Notes: a model not told the origin generated them from the sequence alone. Counted from the stretch's first letter, positions 26,643-35,420 are shown. The stretch is 64,000 nt of DNA from Pseudomonadales bacterium (GCA_012103535.1 WLWQ01000003.1:558001-622000), one strand, 5' to 3'. A program made the numbers and translations.

Positions 26643-27005
26643 TTAATCAATCAATTGTAAAAACTCGATACGATTGCCAAAAGGATCGCTGGCAAATATG
26701 CGTACTATTCCTTCAATCACTGAGCCAGCTTTATAAGAATATCCGGCGGCATCTAACCTGGATTTCAAAGCTTCCAGATCATCGACTTCGAATGCAGGAT
26801 GGGCTTTTAGTGCTGGCCTGAAATCTTCTTCCTCACCCAGATGTACTTTCAGGTCGCCAGCGTGAAACCAATGACCGATGGATTTCATCGATGTTGGCCG
26901 TGGCACCTCGGGAATGCCGAGTACGTCTGAGTAATACTTCTTTGCTTCATCGGATCCACCAACTGGCATGGCGAGTTGGACGTGGTCGATTTGTTTTATT
27001 TCCAT
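26643..27005 (-). CDS. VOC-family (glyoxalase-fold) protein
   Basis: The product has 120 residues, one pair of beta-alpha-beta-beta-beta modules. It opens IDHVQLAMPVGGSDEAKKYYSDVLG and ends FASDPFGNRIEFLQ, the standard VOC start and end with His8 and the last Glu as metal-ligand candidates. This size works as a dimer. Substrate unknown: family members isomerise, open rings or bind antibiotics. It follows the second VOC gene by 4 bases, so the pair are co-transcribed. Confidence 0.88.
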   Translation of the reverse strand: MEIKQIDHVQLAMPVGGSDEAKKYYSDVLGIPEVPRPTSMKSIGHWFHAGDLKVHLGEEEDFRPALKAHPAFEVDDLEALKSRLDAAGYSYKAGSVIEGIVRIFASDPFGNRIEFLQLID

Positions 27006-27009
27006 GAGA

Positions 27010-27381
27010 CTATGTCAATGAATGGAGCCCAAACATGTTGCCTTCACTGTCCTTGGCATGGGCGACATAACCGAATTCTCCGATAGACATTTTTTCTCTC
27101 ACTAATTCTCCGCCGGCATCAGCTAGACGACTAGCCTCGACAGCACAGTCATCACATTCGAAATACACCAATGTGCTATTGCCGCCAGAAGGCATACCTT
27201 CTGCTTGTACCAGGGAGCCAGGGCTGCCATGGACTCCGGCATATTGTGGAAAGCCAAGCATAGGGATATCGGGACCGGCAATTCGAGCGAGCTCGATGCC
27301 TAACACCGTTTCATAAAAGGCTTTAGCCCGGTCTATATCCTGCACATATATTTCAAACCAGTGCACTGCATTAGTTGCCAT
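27010..27381 (-). CDS. VOC-family (glyoxalase-fold) protein
   Basis: The 123-residue product is a second single-unit VOC protein: VHWFEIYVQDIDRAKAFYE at the start, a middle block LVYFECDDC, and KDSEGNMFGLHS at the end. It belongs to the branch often annotated as glyoxalase/bleomycin-resistance-like, with Glu and His at ligand positions. First of the two-gene VOC set; it lies 64 bases after imuB, on the same strand, so read-through from the SOS-controlled imu operon is possible. Confidence 0.88.
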   Translation of the reverse strand: MATNAVHWFEIYVQDIDRAKAFYETVLGIELARIAGPDIPMLGFPQYAGVHGSPGSLVQAEGMPSGGNSTLVYFECDDCAVEASRLADAGGELVREKMSIGEFGYVAHAKDSEGNMFGLHSLT

Positions 27382-27445
27382 GTGCCTCTCCTATTTAGTT
27401 ATTAGTTTTATTATTGTTCACTGATTCAATTGAATTGACAATTGT

Positions 27446-28912
27446 TTAGGCGAAATAGCCGTGTAGATACCAGTTCTTCTCATCGCTACGTTCGCGATAA
27501 ATCCATAAACGACTGCCGTTCCGCTCCAAGGCCACATAGTAATCCCGGCGCACATCGCTACCGGACCACCAGTAAGACTCGATACGTTCGGGTCCGCTAA
27601 TAATAGTGATGGGCTTACGATGATAGAGCTTGCCGTTTTTGAGAACGAGTTGTTGTGGTTCCTGTAATAACAGAAAAGGGCGAGGCGTTAAGGGCACCGA
27701 TTCCGGATCGTGCTCAGTTCTATTCGTTCTCACCATTTCGTCATAAGCTAATTGCTTGGTGGCATATTCCGGACAATGCTCTGCAATGGTGTTGATACTG
27801 TTAACGAAATGCCCTCCTAACCTGGCTTTTAACTGTTCCATGAATTGATTGAGATTGCTGTCGCTGTACTGACGCGCAGTCGGCTTATCTTCGGCTAACA
27901 ATGATTCACTCTGACTCATGAAAGCATCGAATTTTCTAACTTCCATTTTCATTGCGATTACTGGTGCTGGAATCATCAGATTACTGAAATGAGTTTCTAA
28001 CAGCATCAATAGATGTTCGCTGCGGCGGCTAGTTTGGCGCAGACTCATATTAATGTCGGTGCTGTTACGTTTCTCATGTTTAAGAGAAAACACCAAATGA
28101 CTCGTGCTTAAATCTCGGCGTCGTAAAAATTCACACAGTTGCCTCAGCATTTCATCAGCCACCGGTAACAGACGATCCAGGCTTTCTACTTCATAAGGCA
28201 GGTCATAACTGGTGGAGAAAGCAGGCGGGGGAACATAATTATGAGTTGGCTCAGGCGCTTCGCCCAAAGCTTTGTTGAGCAAGTTCATAAACTCACTGCC
28301 GAATCGCTTGCGTAAACCATCGGTGGGAAGGCGCCAGATGTCCCTCAAATGGCGTACCCCCATATTGTACAAGCGTCGGTTTTGTTCTTTCTCCAGATGT
28401 AAAACTTCGGTGGGCAGCTGGCCCAGGGCAGAACGAAGATTGTCCTTGCGATACACCAAACCATTATGTCCCGATCGGGCTAACAACAAGCTGCCGGTAA
28501 CCGTAGGGCAAGCGGCATAAAGAAAATAATCCGGCAATGACAATTGCTTGAGCGCTTCATTCAGTGGCTCATTAACTTTGTCATGGATGGTATCGATGTC
28601 ACCAAAGTATTTCAGGCTGCTGCGAATTTCGCAGATCAACGCCTGGGGATGAAAGCTGACAGTGGAGCTAACATTCTCCAGCACCGTAGCCAGTTCGTTG
28701 AGATGTTCTTGCTGTTGCGATTCAGTTAATTCCGCCAACTGTGGGAAATAAATCCCGTACCAAAGGCTGTCCGGCCTTTGTACCTGGTTTTGATCAGATT
28801 CTTTTTTGGATTCAGAGGCAGGCTGCTCTGGCAGAGGCAGTTCAATGACCTCGGCTTTGGCGCCGAACGGGGACGGAAGAGGGAGTTGTGCTGTGCTTTC
28901 TGGGTCTTCCAA
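27446..28912 (-). CDS. imuB: ImuB, Y-family polymerase-like mutasome protein
   Basis: The 488-residue product has the ImuB layout: a Y-family core from residue 50 (SLWYGIYFPQLAELTESQQQ, then the SLKYFGDID segment) and the HhH and little-finger domains. It ends with DYYVALERNGSRLWIYRE and WYLHGYFA, the ImuB-specific C-terminus. The acidic catalytic residues of active Y-family polymerases are not present at the start of the core, as is usual for ImuB. ImuB bridges the beta clamp, ImuA and DnaE2. An unusually Pro/Glu-rich N-terminal extension of about 48 residues contains QLPLPSPF. Start lies 24 bases after imuA. Confidence 0.93.
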   Translation of the reverse strand: MEDPESTAQLPLPSPFGAKAEVIELPLPEQPASESKKESDQNQVQRPDSLWYGIYFPQLAELTESQQQEHLNELATVLENVSSTVSFHPQALICEIRSSLKYFGDIDTIHDKVNEPLNEALKQLSLPDYFLYAACPTVTGSLLLARSGHNGLVYRKDNLRSALGQLPTEVLHLEKEQNRRLYNMGVRHLRDIWRLPTDGLRKRFGSEFMNLLNKALGEAPEPTHNYVPPPAFSTSYDLPYEVESLDRLLPVADEMLRQLCEFLRRRDLSTSHLVFSLKHEKRNSTDINMSLRQTSRRSEHLLMLLETHFSNLMIPAPVIAMKMEVRKFDAFMSQSESLLAEDKPTARQYSDSNLNQFMEQLKARLGGHFVNSINTIAEHCPEYATKQLAYDEMVRTNRTEHDPESVPLTPRPFLLLQEPQQLVLKNGKLYHRKPITIISGPERIESYWWSGSDVRRDYYVALERNGSRLWIYRERSDEKNWYLHGYFA

Positions 28913-28936
28913 GCCGGCCCTCTCTTGGCTTACAGA

Positions 28937-29692
28937 TTAGGAATGATGTTGGTAGAGCTGGAGCCGGGTAGTAAGCGGCCGGAAATTACCTCGAGCCTTA
29001 ACAACGGTGACCTCAGCTTCGTTAAAATTATTAATATCAGATGAAGAGCCCTTTAATTGCAAGCGTATACGTGATGGTGAGTACTTACTATCTCGATGCT
29101 TAAAAAGAACACCCAGGGTGCTTCCGCTCTCTGCCGCCAGCTGTAATCGCCGCAGTACCTTGCCTGGAAGCCAGGTTTGCCAGGCTAGGACCAGGCCACA
29201 ATTCTTGGTCTGCAGCGCTTTTTCCATGCTCCACAGGGCATCCTTGCAGGCGGTCTCCAGGTTCACCACCAATACCTGATCGGTATTAATACCCGCCTGC
29301 ACTAATGCCGGGGCGTAAAGTAAATGGGGCGGAGAGATCCATAGAATCCACTGACCTTGCTCGATCACCGAACGCATTAGGGGAATCAATAACTGTAGCT
29401 CTCCCATGCCCCATTGAGGGCTGATGATTTCAAGTAGACCATTTTGGGGCCAGCCTCTTCCCGGCAGGATCTCATCTAATTGTGGATAACCGGTGCTGCG
29501 GCCATGAACGCCCTGGCCTGCCATATCGCAACCGCGCCAGAGATCGGCATTGCGCTGGAGCAATTCTTCGATGCTGGGGGTGTCAGTCAGCGTGTTCTGG
29601 TCGTTGCCATCGATATGGCTGTACGGACCCTTATAAGCCTTACCAAACAGGGGTTCTGGGGCCTTCGTCGAATTTTCCGAATAAGTTTTCAT
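28937..29692 (-). CDS. imuA: ImuA, RecA-like mutasome protein
   Basis: The 251-residue product has the reduced RecA/SulA-like domain of ImuA. The position of Walker A reads ISPQWGMGELQLL, lacking the GKT residues, as is normal for ImuA. The start is preceded by the LexA box at 29723-29738. ImuA binds RecA and ImuB and is needed for damage-induced mutagenesis by DnaE2. First gene of the imuA-imuB operon. Confidence 0.93.
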   Translation of the reverse strand: MKTYSENSTKAPEPLFGKAYKGPYSHIDGNDQNTLTDTPSIEELLQRNADLWRGCDMAGQGVHGRSTGYPQLDEILPGRGWPQNGLLEIISPQWGMGELQLLIPLMRSVIEQGQWILWISPPHLLYAPALVQAGINTDQVLVVNLETACKDALWSMEKALQTKNCGLVLAWQTWLPGKVLRRLQLAAESGSTLGVLFKHRDSKYSPSRIRLQLKGSSSDINNFNEAEVTVVKARGNFRPLTTRLQLYQHHS

Positions 29693-29722
29693 TGTTATTT
29701 TGGGATTTAGGAGATGTTAGTA

Positions 29723-29738
29723 CTGTATTTATATACAG
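29723..29738 (-). promoter_or_regulatory. LexA (SOS) box upstream of imuA
   Basis: CTGTATTTATATACAG fits the LexA consensus CTGT-N8-ACAG. It lies 30 bases before the imuA start on the minus strand. It is near-identical to the dnaE2 box, so both halves of the mutasome should be induced together. Confidence 0.93.
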
Positions 29739-29984
29739 TATTATAGAGAGCTAATTTGGGAAAGCAATACTCAAGAAACCTCTGAGTAGCTATTCGATAC
29801 CTTTAAGTCCCCAGACAGGTTTATACAGACGCATCCTCAGTTATTGGGGCCTGCAACTGAGATCACATTAAGTGCACATTAACTACATTCACTAGTCTGT
29901 TGTTTTTTAGAAAGAATTAGACCTAAAGCTTTAAAAAAATGAGCCGTTAAGGCACATGTACGTTGAAACAGCGACGGAGAAGAC

Positions 29985-30077
29985 ATGAGTAAGAAGCCGG
30001 ACTTGGTAATAGTAGTGATCACCTTGTTTGTGTTCGGCGTCCTTGCCAGCAGTGTCGCTCAAAGCGCCTTAATGTAA
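29985..30077 (+). CDS. 30-residue single-helix membrane protein
   Basis: An ATG at 29985 with GGAG five bases upstream opens a 30-codon frame that ends in TAA at 30075-30077. The peptide starts MSKKPDLVIVVITLFVFGVL and ends in SSVAQSALM: two Lys, then one 18-residue hydrophobic helix, then a short polar tail. The composition and ribosome site are those of a genuine small membrane protein. A hairpin at 30172-30195 with a T-rich tail could end its transcript. No named family known to me. Confidence 0.6.
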   Translation: MSKKPDLVIVVITLFVFGVLASSVAQSALM

Positions 30078-30171
30078 GCAAGAGAGAATTACGGAACCTT
30101 AATTGGTTTGGTTCCCAGATAACGACAAAGGAAAGCTTCGCCAGGGATAGGTAGTGAAGTAGCTCAGTATT

Positions 30172-30207
30172 CCGCCCTATGCAGTATCGGGGCGGTATAT
30201 TTTTTCA
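30172..30207 (+). terminator. Probable terminator at the ygfA end
   Basis: CCGCCC at 30172-30177 pairs with GGGCGG at 30190-30195, then TATATTTTTT follows on the plus strand. It overlaps the last codons of ygfA, which runs the other way, and would end transcription coming from the 30-codon ORF. Confidence 0.55.
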
Positions 30208-30773
30208 GCGGTGATCACCGCATCTAAGCGCACATCCCAACTCGCTGTCGGAAAGGTATCCGTCAGTTGGCATTCGTGGGCAAGGCCCACTAAGAGTGGA
30301 CGGCTGCGTCGATTGAAAATCTTGAAGCTAAAGGTGCGATCGTAAAAACCCTTGCCCATACCGAGGCGGAAACAATTCTCATCAAAGCCCACTAGCGGTA
30401 CGAAAACCAGGTCGAAATTGGTTGGGGAAATATCCTCATCCGGGGAAGGGGGTTCGCCTATACCCCAATCGTTCTCCGTGAGTGCAGTCTGATGGTCGTA
30501 GGGCGCGAAGGACATCTGTTCCGGTGCATCTTCCGTAAGAGTCGGCAGATAGCAGGATTTCCCTTCAGCCAGCGCTTTATCCAGCAGCAGCCTTGGGTCC
30601 ATCTCACCGTCTACTCCCTGATAGAACGCAATATGAGACGCATTGTTAAAGAAGTCCTGTTCAACTACCAAATCAAGCAAACTGCGAGAAGCTGCAGATT
30701 GTTGTTCCGGATTTAGATCTCGGCGGGCTTGCCGAAGCGATTCCCGTAATGTTTGACGTTCTTCTTCGTTCAT
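30177..30773 (-). CDS. ygfA: 5-formyltetrahydrofolate cyclo-ligase
   Basis: The 198-residue protein has the conserved substrate site GMGKGFYDR and the N-terminal Lys/Arg ATP-binding region of this family. It converts 5-formyl-THF to 5,10-methenyl-THF with ATP. The place directly after 6S RNA and zapA is the standard gammaproteobacterial arrangement, in which ygfA is co-transcribed from the ssrS promoters. The ATG lies 35 bases after the 6S RNA end. Confidence 0.95.
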   Translation of the reverse strand: MNEEERQTLRESLRQARRDLNPEQQSAASRSLLDLVVEQDFFNNASHIAFYQGVDGEMDPRLLLDKALAEGKSCYLPTLTEDAPEQMSFAPYDHQTALTENDWGIGEPPSPDEDISPTNFDLVFVPLVGFDENCFRLGMGKGFYDRTFSFKIFNRRSRPLLVGLAHECQLTDTFPTASWDVRLDAVITAEKIYRPDTA

Positions 30774-30807
30774 AAGTGAGAAATTGCAGAGGCCACGCGA
30801 ATAAAAT

Positions 30808-30990
30808 CAAGTTCCCCGGAACACCGCTATCAAAGTTGCCCTGAACCCAAAGGTTCAGGTGGTGGCTCCCGCGATGCATAAGGCTTTCCGACTTGCGGAC
30901 GTGCACACCAACATCTGACGAGTTGCCTCCGGTTATTACGATATCGGCTCAAGAACACTTTTGACTGGCAAATGCTCTAGGGAACTCTGC
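30808..30990 (-). ncRNA. ssrS: 6S RNA
   Basis: The minus-strand transcript of about 183 nt carries the hallmarks of 6S RNA. The start AGTTCCC pairs with GGGGAACTT at the end. An early CTTGAGCCGATAT matches the E. coli segment CCTGAGCCGATAT, and a later GTCCGCAAGTCGGAAAGCCTTA and CCTGAACCTTTGGGTTCAGG match the 3' part. The central open bubble mimics a melted promoter and binds sigma-70 RNA polymerase in stationary phase. Ends are set from the closing stem and are good to a few bases. Position between zapA and ygfA is conserved. Confidence 0.95.
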
Positions 30991-30996
30991 ATTTAG

Positions 30997-31002
30997 TATA
31001 TA
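30997..31002 (-). promoter_or_regulatory. Probable -10 element of the 6S RNA promoter
   Basis: TATACT on the minus strand lies seven bases before the inferred 6S start at 30990. The -35 region (about 31020-31025, TTTCCT) is weak. The choice is supported mainly by distance to the RNA end. Confidence 0.5.
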
Positions 31003-31113
31003 TCGCGTATAGAGCGTAGGAAAGGTGAACTAAATCAAGAACTACTCATGTAAAGCAACGCAGTGACACAATGCTGTGTCACAAACGTAATTTCTAGGGA
31101 TAATTCGGAGGAT

Positions 31114-31428
31114 CTAAATTTCTAGCTGACGAGATGTGGCCAGGGCCGTGTCAATTTTGTCTTCCAAGCCCTTAACCTGCTGGGACGTCACATGTCGGGT
31201 TTCGTTGATCAAACGATTTTTTCTCAGCATATCGTGGGTGATATTCAATGCCGCCATGACTGCAATTTTTTCTGCACCGTGGATGTTGCCGCGTCCTTTA
31301 ATCTTGCGCATGTTTTCATCAAGATAGCGTGCAGATTTCAATAAAGCTTCTTGATCAGAAGGAGGGCAATTGACCTGATACTCTTTGTCCAGGATTTTTA
31401 CTTGTACTGCTGAAGGTTGATCGCTCAT
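31114..31428 (-). CDS. zapA: Cell division protein ZapA
   Basis: The 104-residue product has the ZapA pattern: a beta hairpin with VKILDKEYQVNCPPSDQEAL, then LDENMRKIK, then the helix IAVMAALNITHDML and a C-terminal coiled coil. ZapA binds FtsZ and bundles protofilaments at the Z ring. It lies 18 bases after the ZapB-like gene and upstream of 6S RNA, the usual order. Confidence 0.95.
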   Translation of the reverse strand: MSDQPSAVQVKILDKEYQVNCPPSDQEALLKSARYLDENMRKIKGRGNIHGAEKIAVMAALNITHDMLRKNRLINETRHVTSQQVKGLEDKIDTALATSRQLEI

Positions 31429-31446
31429 CGTTAAGTCCGGAAAGTC

Positions 31447-31662
31447 TTAAGAGTTGTCCATTGCCTTTAGTCTTACCAGGATAGATTCCAGCTTGGCTTT
31501 CGCTTCCTGATTTCGGTCTAAAAGTTGTTTGCGCTCTGTTTGCCAACTGCTTTCGTTAGCTTTAAGTGCTTGATTTTCACGCTTCATTTCCGCACAGAGT
31601 TCGATTAAGTCATCGACTTTATCATTTAAGGAATTGAAACTGTCTTCGCTCATTTCAGCCAT
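31447..31662 (-). CDS. ZapB-like coiled-coil protein (TIGR02449 type)
   Basis: From the ATG at 31662 the product has 71 residues that are almost one coiled coil (LNDKVDDLIELCAEMKRENQ onward), rich in Lys, Glu and Leu heptads. Small proteins of this kind directly before zapA are found across gammaproteobacteria and are thought to help Z-ring assembly. The ATG at 31653 is an alternative start. An extended frame to 31704 has no support. Confidence 0.85.
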   Translation of the reverse strand: MAEMSEDSFNSLNDKVDDLIELCAEMKRENQALKANESSWQTERKQLLDRNQEAKAKLESILVRLKAMDNS

Positions 31663-31923
31663 TTTTTTGTCTTTTATTTGTTGTCTAAAATTCAATAGCC
31701 GCAATGGACTATTGGCATAAGTTTAGGATTTACATTAAAAGTGTCGTAACTATAGAGCCGAGTGGAAAATCGGTCAATAATGGAGAGAGAAATTGGGACT
31801 TGGTTCCGCAATCAGTCCCCTATATGCTTGGCCGCTTGGTTTTTTAGTCTTATAAAAGCAAAGACTTACACCACCCTAACGGTCGAATTGAGTATTAAAA
31901 AAGATTTAGAAAAGAAGGGCAGT

Positions 31924-33243
31924 ATGACAATCAGTAAACGGGAATTTGGCAAGCGCAGAAAGGAATTGATGGCGCAGATGGAATCTAACAGCATTGCACT
32001 GTTGGCATCCGCACCGCCGCGGGTGCGCAACAACGATGCAGAATACCAGTATCGACAAAATAGCGATTTCTTCTATTTAACAGGTTTTACAGAGCCACAT
32101 GCTCTCCTGGCCTTAATCCCTGGCAGGCGACAGGGCGAAGTGGTTTTGTTTTGCCAGGAGAAGAACAAAGAAAAAGAGTTATGGAATGGCTATCTGCTCG
32201 GACCTGATGCTGCAATTGAAGAACTTGGAGTAGACGATGCGTATCCTATCGATGATATCGATGACATTATTCCCGGATTAATCGAAGGACGCGATCGTGT
32301 TTACTACTCAATGGGAAAAGACGACAGTTTCGACAATCGAGTCATGGATTGGGTAAAAGTTATTCGCAATAAAGCCAAAATTGGACCTCATCCTCCGAGT
32401 GAGTTCCAGGTACTTGATCACCTATTACATGAATTGCGCCTGCACAAAAGCCCTGCTGAAATAAAGCTTATGGAAAAGGCGGCAAAAATTTCTGCGGAGG
32501 GTCACAAGGCGGCAATGGCTGTATGTAAGCCTGGCATTATGGAATACGAACTTGAAGCAGAACTGCATTATGCTTTTACTCGTAATGGCAGCAGATCGCC
32601 AGCCTATGTTTCTATTGTAGGTGCCGGCGATAACGCCTGTATATTGCATTACGATGCCAACAACGCTGAAGTTAAAAAGGGAGACCTGATACTTATCGAT
32701 GCAGGGTGTGAATATGAACATTATGCATCCGACATTACTCGAACTTTCCCGGCAAGCGGCAAATTTAGTCCTGAACAGAAAGCAATTTACGAGATCGTGT
32801 TGAAAGCCCAGGAAGCGGCCATTGCGGCGGTAAAGCCTGGGACTCCATGGGATGCGCCGCACAATGCTTCAGTAAAGGTCATTACCCAGGGACTGATAAA
32901 ACTCGGTCTTTTGAAAGGAAGGCCGGCGCAACTTATCAAGAGCGAAGCGTATAAGGATTTTTACATGCATAGGGTGGGTCACTGGATAGGCATGGACGTT
33001 CACGATGTGGGCGATTACAAAATCGATGATCATTGGCGCTTGTTAGAGACCGGCATGGTAACAACTATCGAACCAGGTATTTACATCTCAGCTTCGAATA
33101 CCAAAGTGGCCAAGAAATGGCGCGGTATTGGGGTACGCATCGAAGATGATGTGTTGGTCACAAAATCTGGCCATAAAATACTTAGTACCGGCATTCCCAA
33201 AACGATTCAGGAGATCGAATCGTTTATGTCCGTCGCACACTGA
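31924..33243 (+). CDS. pepP: Xaa-Pro aminopeptidase (PepP)
   Basis: The start at 31924, with GAAGGGC upstream, gives a 439-residue M24B protein, the normal size. The N-terminal domain begins MTISKREFGKRRKELM and the creatinase-fold domain holds the metal ligands: DAGCEYEHYASDITRTFP (two Asp), HRVGHWIGMDVHDVG (His), IEPGIY (Glu) and RIEDDVL (Glu). PepP removes an N-terminal residue before Pro. It leads the pepP-ubiH gene pair, and ends 10 bases before ubiH; divergent from the ZapB-like gene. Confidence 0.95.
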   Translation: MTISKREFGKRRKELMAQMESNSIALLASAPPRVRNNDAEYQYRQNSDFFYLTGFTEPHALLALIPGRRQGEVVLFCQEKNKEKELWNGYLLGPDAAIEELGVDDAYPIDDIDDIIPGLIEGRDRVYYSMGKDDSFDNRVMDWVKVIRNKAKIGPHPPSEFQVLDHLLHELRLHKSPAEIKLMEKAAKISAEGHKAAMAVCKPGIMEYELEAELHYAFTRNGSRSPAYVSIVGAGDNACILHYDANNAEVKKGDLILIDAGCEYEHYASDITRTFPASGKFSPEQKAIYEIVLKAQEAAIAAVKPGTPWDAPHNASVKVITQGLIKLGLLKGRPAQLIKSEAYKDFYMHRVGHWIGMDVHDVGDYKIDDHWRLLETGMVTTIEPGIYISASNTKVAKKWRGIGVRIEDDVLVTKSGHKILSTGIPKTIQEIESFMSVAH

Positions 33244-33253
33244 TTAGGCTTTA

Positions 33254-34489
33254 ATGAATATCAACTCACCCGAAAGCAGTTACGATATTGTAGTCGTAGG
33301 TGGTGGCATGGTGGGTGCAAGTTTTGCTCAAGCCTTAAGCCAGAATCTGGGTGAACACTGTCCAAAAATATTAGTTGTCGAAGCCACTGCGCCAAAAGCT
33401 GAATCCTCAGCTCAGCCAAGTTTCGATGCAAGATCGACTGCACTGTCGTTTGGATCTCGCAAGATCTATGAATCCATGCAACTCTGGGAAAAGCTAGAGC
33501 AGCGTGTGTCTGCTATCCATGAAATCCAGGTATCAGATCGTGGTCGATTTGGATCTACTCAACTTAGCTGTGATGAGCAAGGTGTAGAGGCACTCGGGTA
33601 TGTCGTGGAAAATACCGATTTGGGAGAGGTATTGCATGAGCAACTAATGGCATCGAAGTCGATCGCCTTTCTTGCGCCAGCAAAAATTGAACAAGCAGTG
33701 CCAGTCCAGGAAGGCATGATGCTGGATGTTACAGAGGGTGATCAGAAATTTGCGATTTTAGCAGGGCTAGTGGTGTTAGCTGATGGTGGACGTTCACCCG
33801 TTTGCCAACAACTTGGAATTGAACAATTCAAAGAAAGTTACAAGCAACATGCAATTATTACCAATATCGCTTTCGAATTGCCCCACCAAAACATCGCGTT
33901 TGAGAGATTCACTGAAACCGGACCATTAGCCGTATTACCCTTGCGAGAATTTGATGGAGAGCATCGTTGTTCAATAGTGTGGACCGTTGGCGCAGATGAC
34001 AGTGAAGCATACCTGCAAACTGACAGTGCAGAATTCATGTCGAATTTGCAGGCCAGTTTTGGCAATCGCTTGGGTGCGATTACTCAGGTAGGTGAGAAAT
34101 TTTGTTATCCACTTAGTCTTTCTATGGCTAAGGAACAAATTAGACCCGGGATAGTGCTTCTAGGAAATGTTGCTCATACCTTGCACCCTGTTGCCGGACA
34201 AGGCTTAAACTTAGCACTAAGAGACATCGAAGCACTGGTATTAACCTTAGGCGAAGCGATCAGCAAGCAACAACCGCTCGGTAGTATGGCTACTCTCCAA
34301 GCTTATGTTGAAAAGCAGGAGTTTGATCAACAGAAAGCAATTCGATTCACCGATAGTCTGACGAAATTATTTTCCAGCAACAATCAGACAAACGTAGTTA
34401 CACGAAAACTTGGATTGTTATCACTGGAATTGATACCTGCTGCAAGGAAGACTTTTGCCGAGCAGGCGATGGGACTTGTTGCACGATAA
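33254..34489 (+). CDS. ubiH: 2-octaprenyl-6-methoxyphenol hydroxylase (UbiH)
   Basis: The 411-residue FAD enzyme has the Rossmann start DIVVVGGGMVGASFAQAL, the middle DG motif LADGGRSP, and the flavin/ribityl motif LLGNVAHTLHPVAGQGLNL. GN rather than GD in the last motif is typical of UbiH. It hydroxylates the aromatic ring in ubiquinone synthesis in the Ubi complex at the inner membrane. Follows pepP closely, as usual. Confidence 0.93.
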   Translation: MNINSPESSYDIVVVGGGMVGASFAQALSQNLGEHCPKILVVEATAPKAESSAQPSFDARSTALSFGSRKIYESMQLWEKLEQRVSAIHEIQVSDRGRFGSTQLSCDEQGVEALGYVVENTDLGEVLHEQLMASKSIAFLAPAKIEQAVPVQEGMMLDVTEGDQKFAILAGLVVLADGGRSPVCQQLGIEQFKESYKQHAIITNIAFELPHQNIAFERFTETGPLAVLPLREFDGEHRCSIVWTVGADDSEAYLQTDSAEFMSNLQASFGNRLGAITQVGEKFCYPLSLSMAKEQIRPGIVLLGNVAHTLHPVAGQGLNLALRDIEALVLTLGEAISKQQPLGSMATLQAYVEKQEFDQQKAIRFTDSLTKLFSSNNQTNVVTRKLGLLSLELIPAARKTFAEQAMGLVAR

Positions 34490-34897
34490 CTAACGAAGCA
34501 ATTCTCGAATCCGTTCTATTCGATTTCTATTGGCGCCCATATCGCTGTATCCGAGCCTGGATGCCGAGCGCAGATGGGTAATACCAGTGTTCTGGTCGTG
34601 GAGAAACTCAACGTCATCCACATAACCCATCAAACTGCTAGTAAATTCTGTATACAAATAATTATCTGACGCGCTCACGATATTAGCCTCTTCCAGGCCC
34701 ACTAATACTTGTTCTATTTGATCCAGGCTTGCGGCAAGGGGATCGATTCCATGCTCTTCATCGGATTCGAAACTTGAAACACAATTTGGTGACTCCGGAC
34801 AAGCCGTCAGTCGACCTTCTCGTACTCCAATGTTTTGCGGAGGCTCGCCTGCGCAGGCAGAAAGAAAAGGGATTAAGGCGAACAAAAACTTTTTCAT
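34490..34897 (-). CDS. DUF1499 lipoprotein
   Basis: The product (start ATG at 34897; two codons upstream is another) has 135 residues. It has a lipobox FLSAC and then the DUF1499 pattern: LTACPESPNCVSS, then SDEEHGIDPLA, with VEFLHDQNTGITHLRSASR and a YSDMGANRNRIERIR end. Function unknown; often found near lipid or envelope genes. It overlaps the ubiH end by no bases (adjacent stops), inserted on the opposite strand between ubiH and the ubiI-like gene. Confidence 0.88.
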   Translation of the reverse strand: MKKFLFALIPFLSACAGEPPQNIGVREGRLTACPESPNCVSSFESDEEHGIDPLAASLDQIEQVLVGLEEANIVSASDNYLYTEFTSSLMGYVDDVEFLHDQNTGITHLRSASRLGYSDMGANRNRIERIRELLR

Positions 34898-34955
34898 AAA
34901 CAAAACCTGAATTTGTGGTAACTGAGCTCTAATACGATTAGCAAGTTTACTTGGA

Positions 34956-35420
34956 TTAGGCGACTACACTCATGCCCAGCCATTCTGCAATTAGCGCCGG
35001 CTTTTCTTCCCCTTCAATTTCAACTGTTACATTGTGCTTTAGTAGATAATGCTTGGGCTTCTTTTCTACAGCACTTACAAGTTCGAAACGTGCACGTATT
35101 TTACTATTGACCTTTACTGGATTAATGAAACGTAGCTTGTCCAAGCCATAGTTAATTCCCATGACTGAATCTTCCAACTTTATCCCTCCTCCCATGGAGC
35201 TGAATTTGCTCAATAGAGAAAGAGTTAGAAATCCATGGGCAATTGTAGCGCCGAATGGAGTTTGAGCAGCCCGTTCTTCGTCAATATGGATATATTGGAA
35301 ATCTCCGGTTGCTTCGGCGAAGTTATTGATTCGCTCCTGATCGACCACAAACCAGTCAGTAAGCCCTACTTCCTTCCCAACGTACTCACTTAATTTGTCG
35401 GCGCTTACGACATTACTCAT
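34956..35420 (-). CDS. MaoC-like (R)-hydratase
   Basis: The ATG at 35420 with GGAG 7 bases before it gives 154 residues. The hot-dog fold hydratase motif is clear: FQYIHIDEERAAQTPFG and then IAHGFLTLSLLS, with Asp and His catalytic residues. Members hydrate 2-enoyl-CoA to (R)-3-hydroxyacyl-CoA, feeding PHA or fatty-acid routes. A longer frame to 35819 overlaps the ubiI-type gene and is not real. Divergent from that gene, 139 bases apart. Confidence 0.88.
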   Translation of the reverse strand: MSNVVSADKLSEYVGKEVGLTDWFVVDQERINNFAEATGDFQYIHIDEERAAQTPFGATIAHGFLTLSLLSKFSSMGGGIKLEDSVMGINYGLDKLRFINPVKVNSKIRARFELVSAVEKKPKHYLLKHNVTVEIEGEEKPALIAEWLGMSVVA

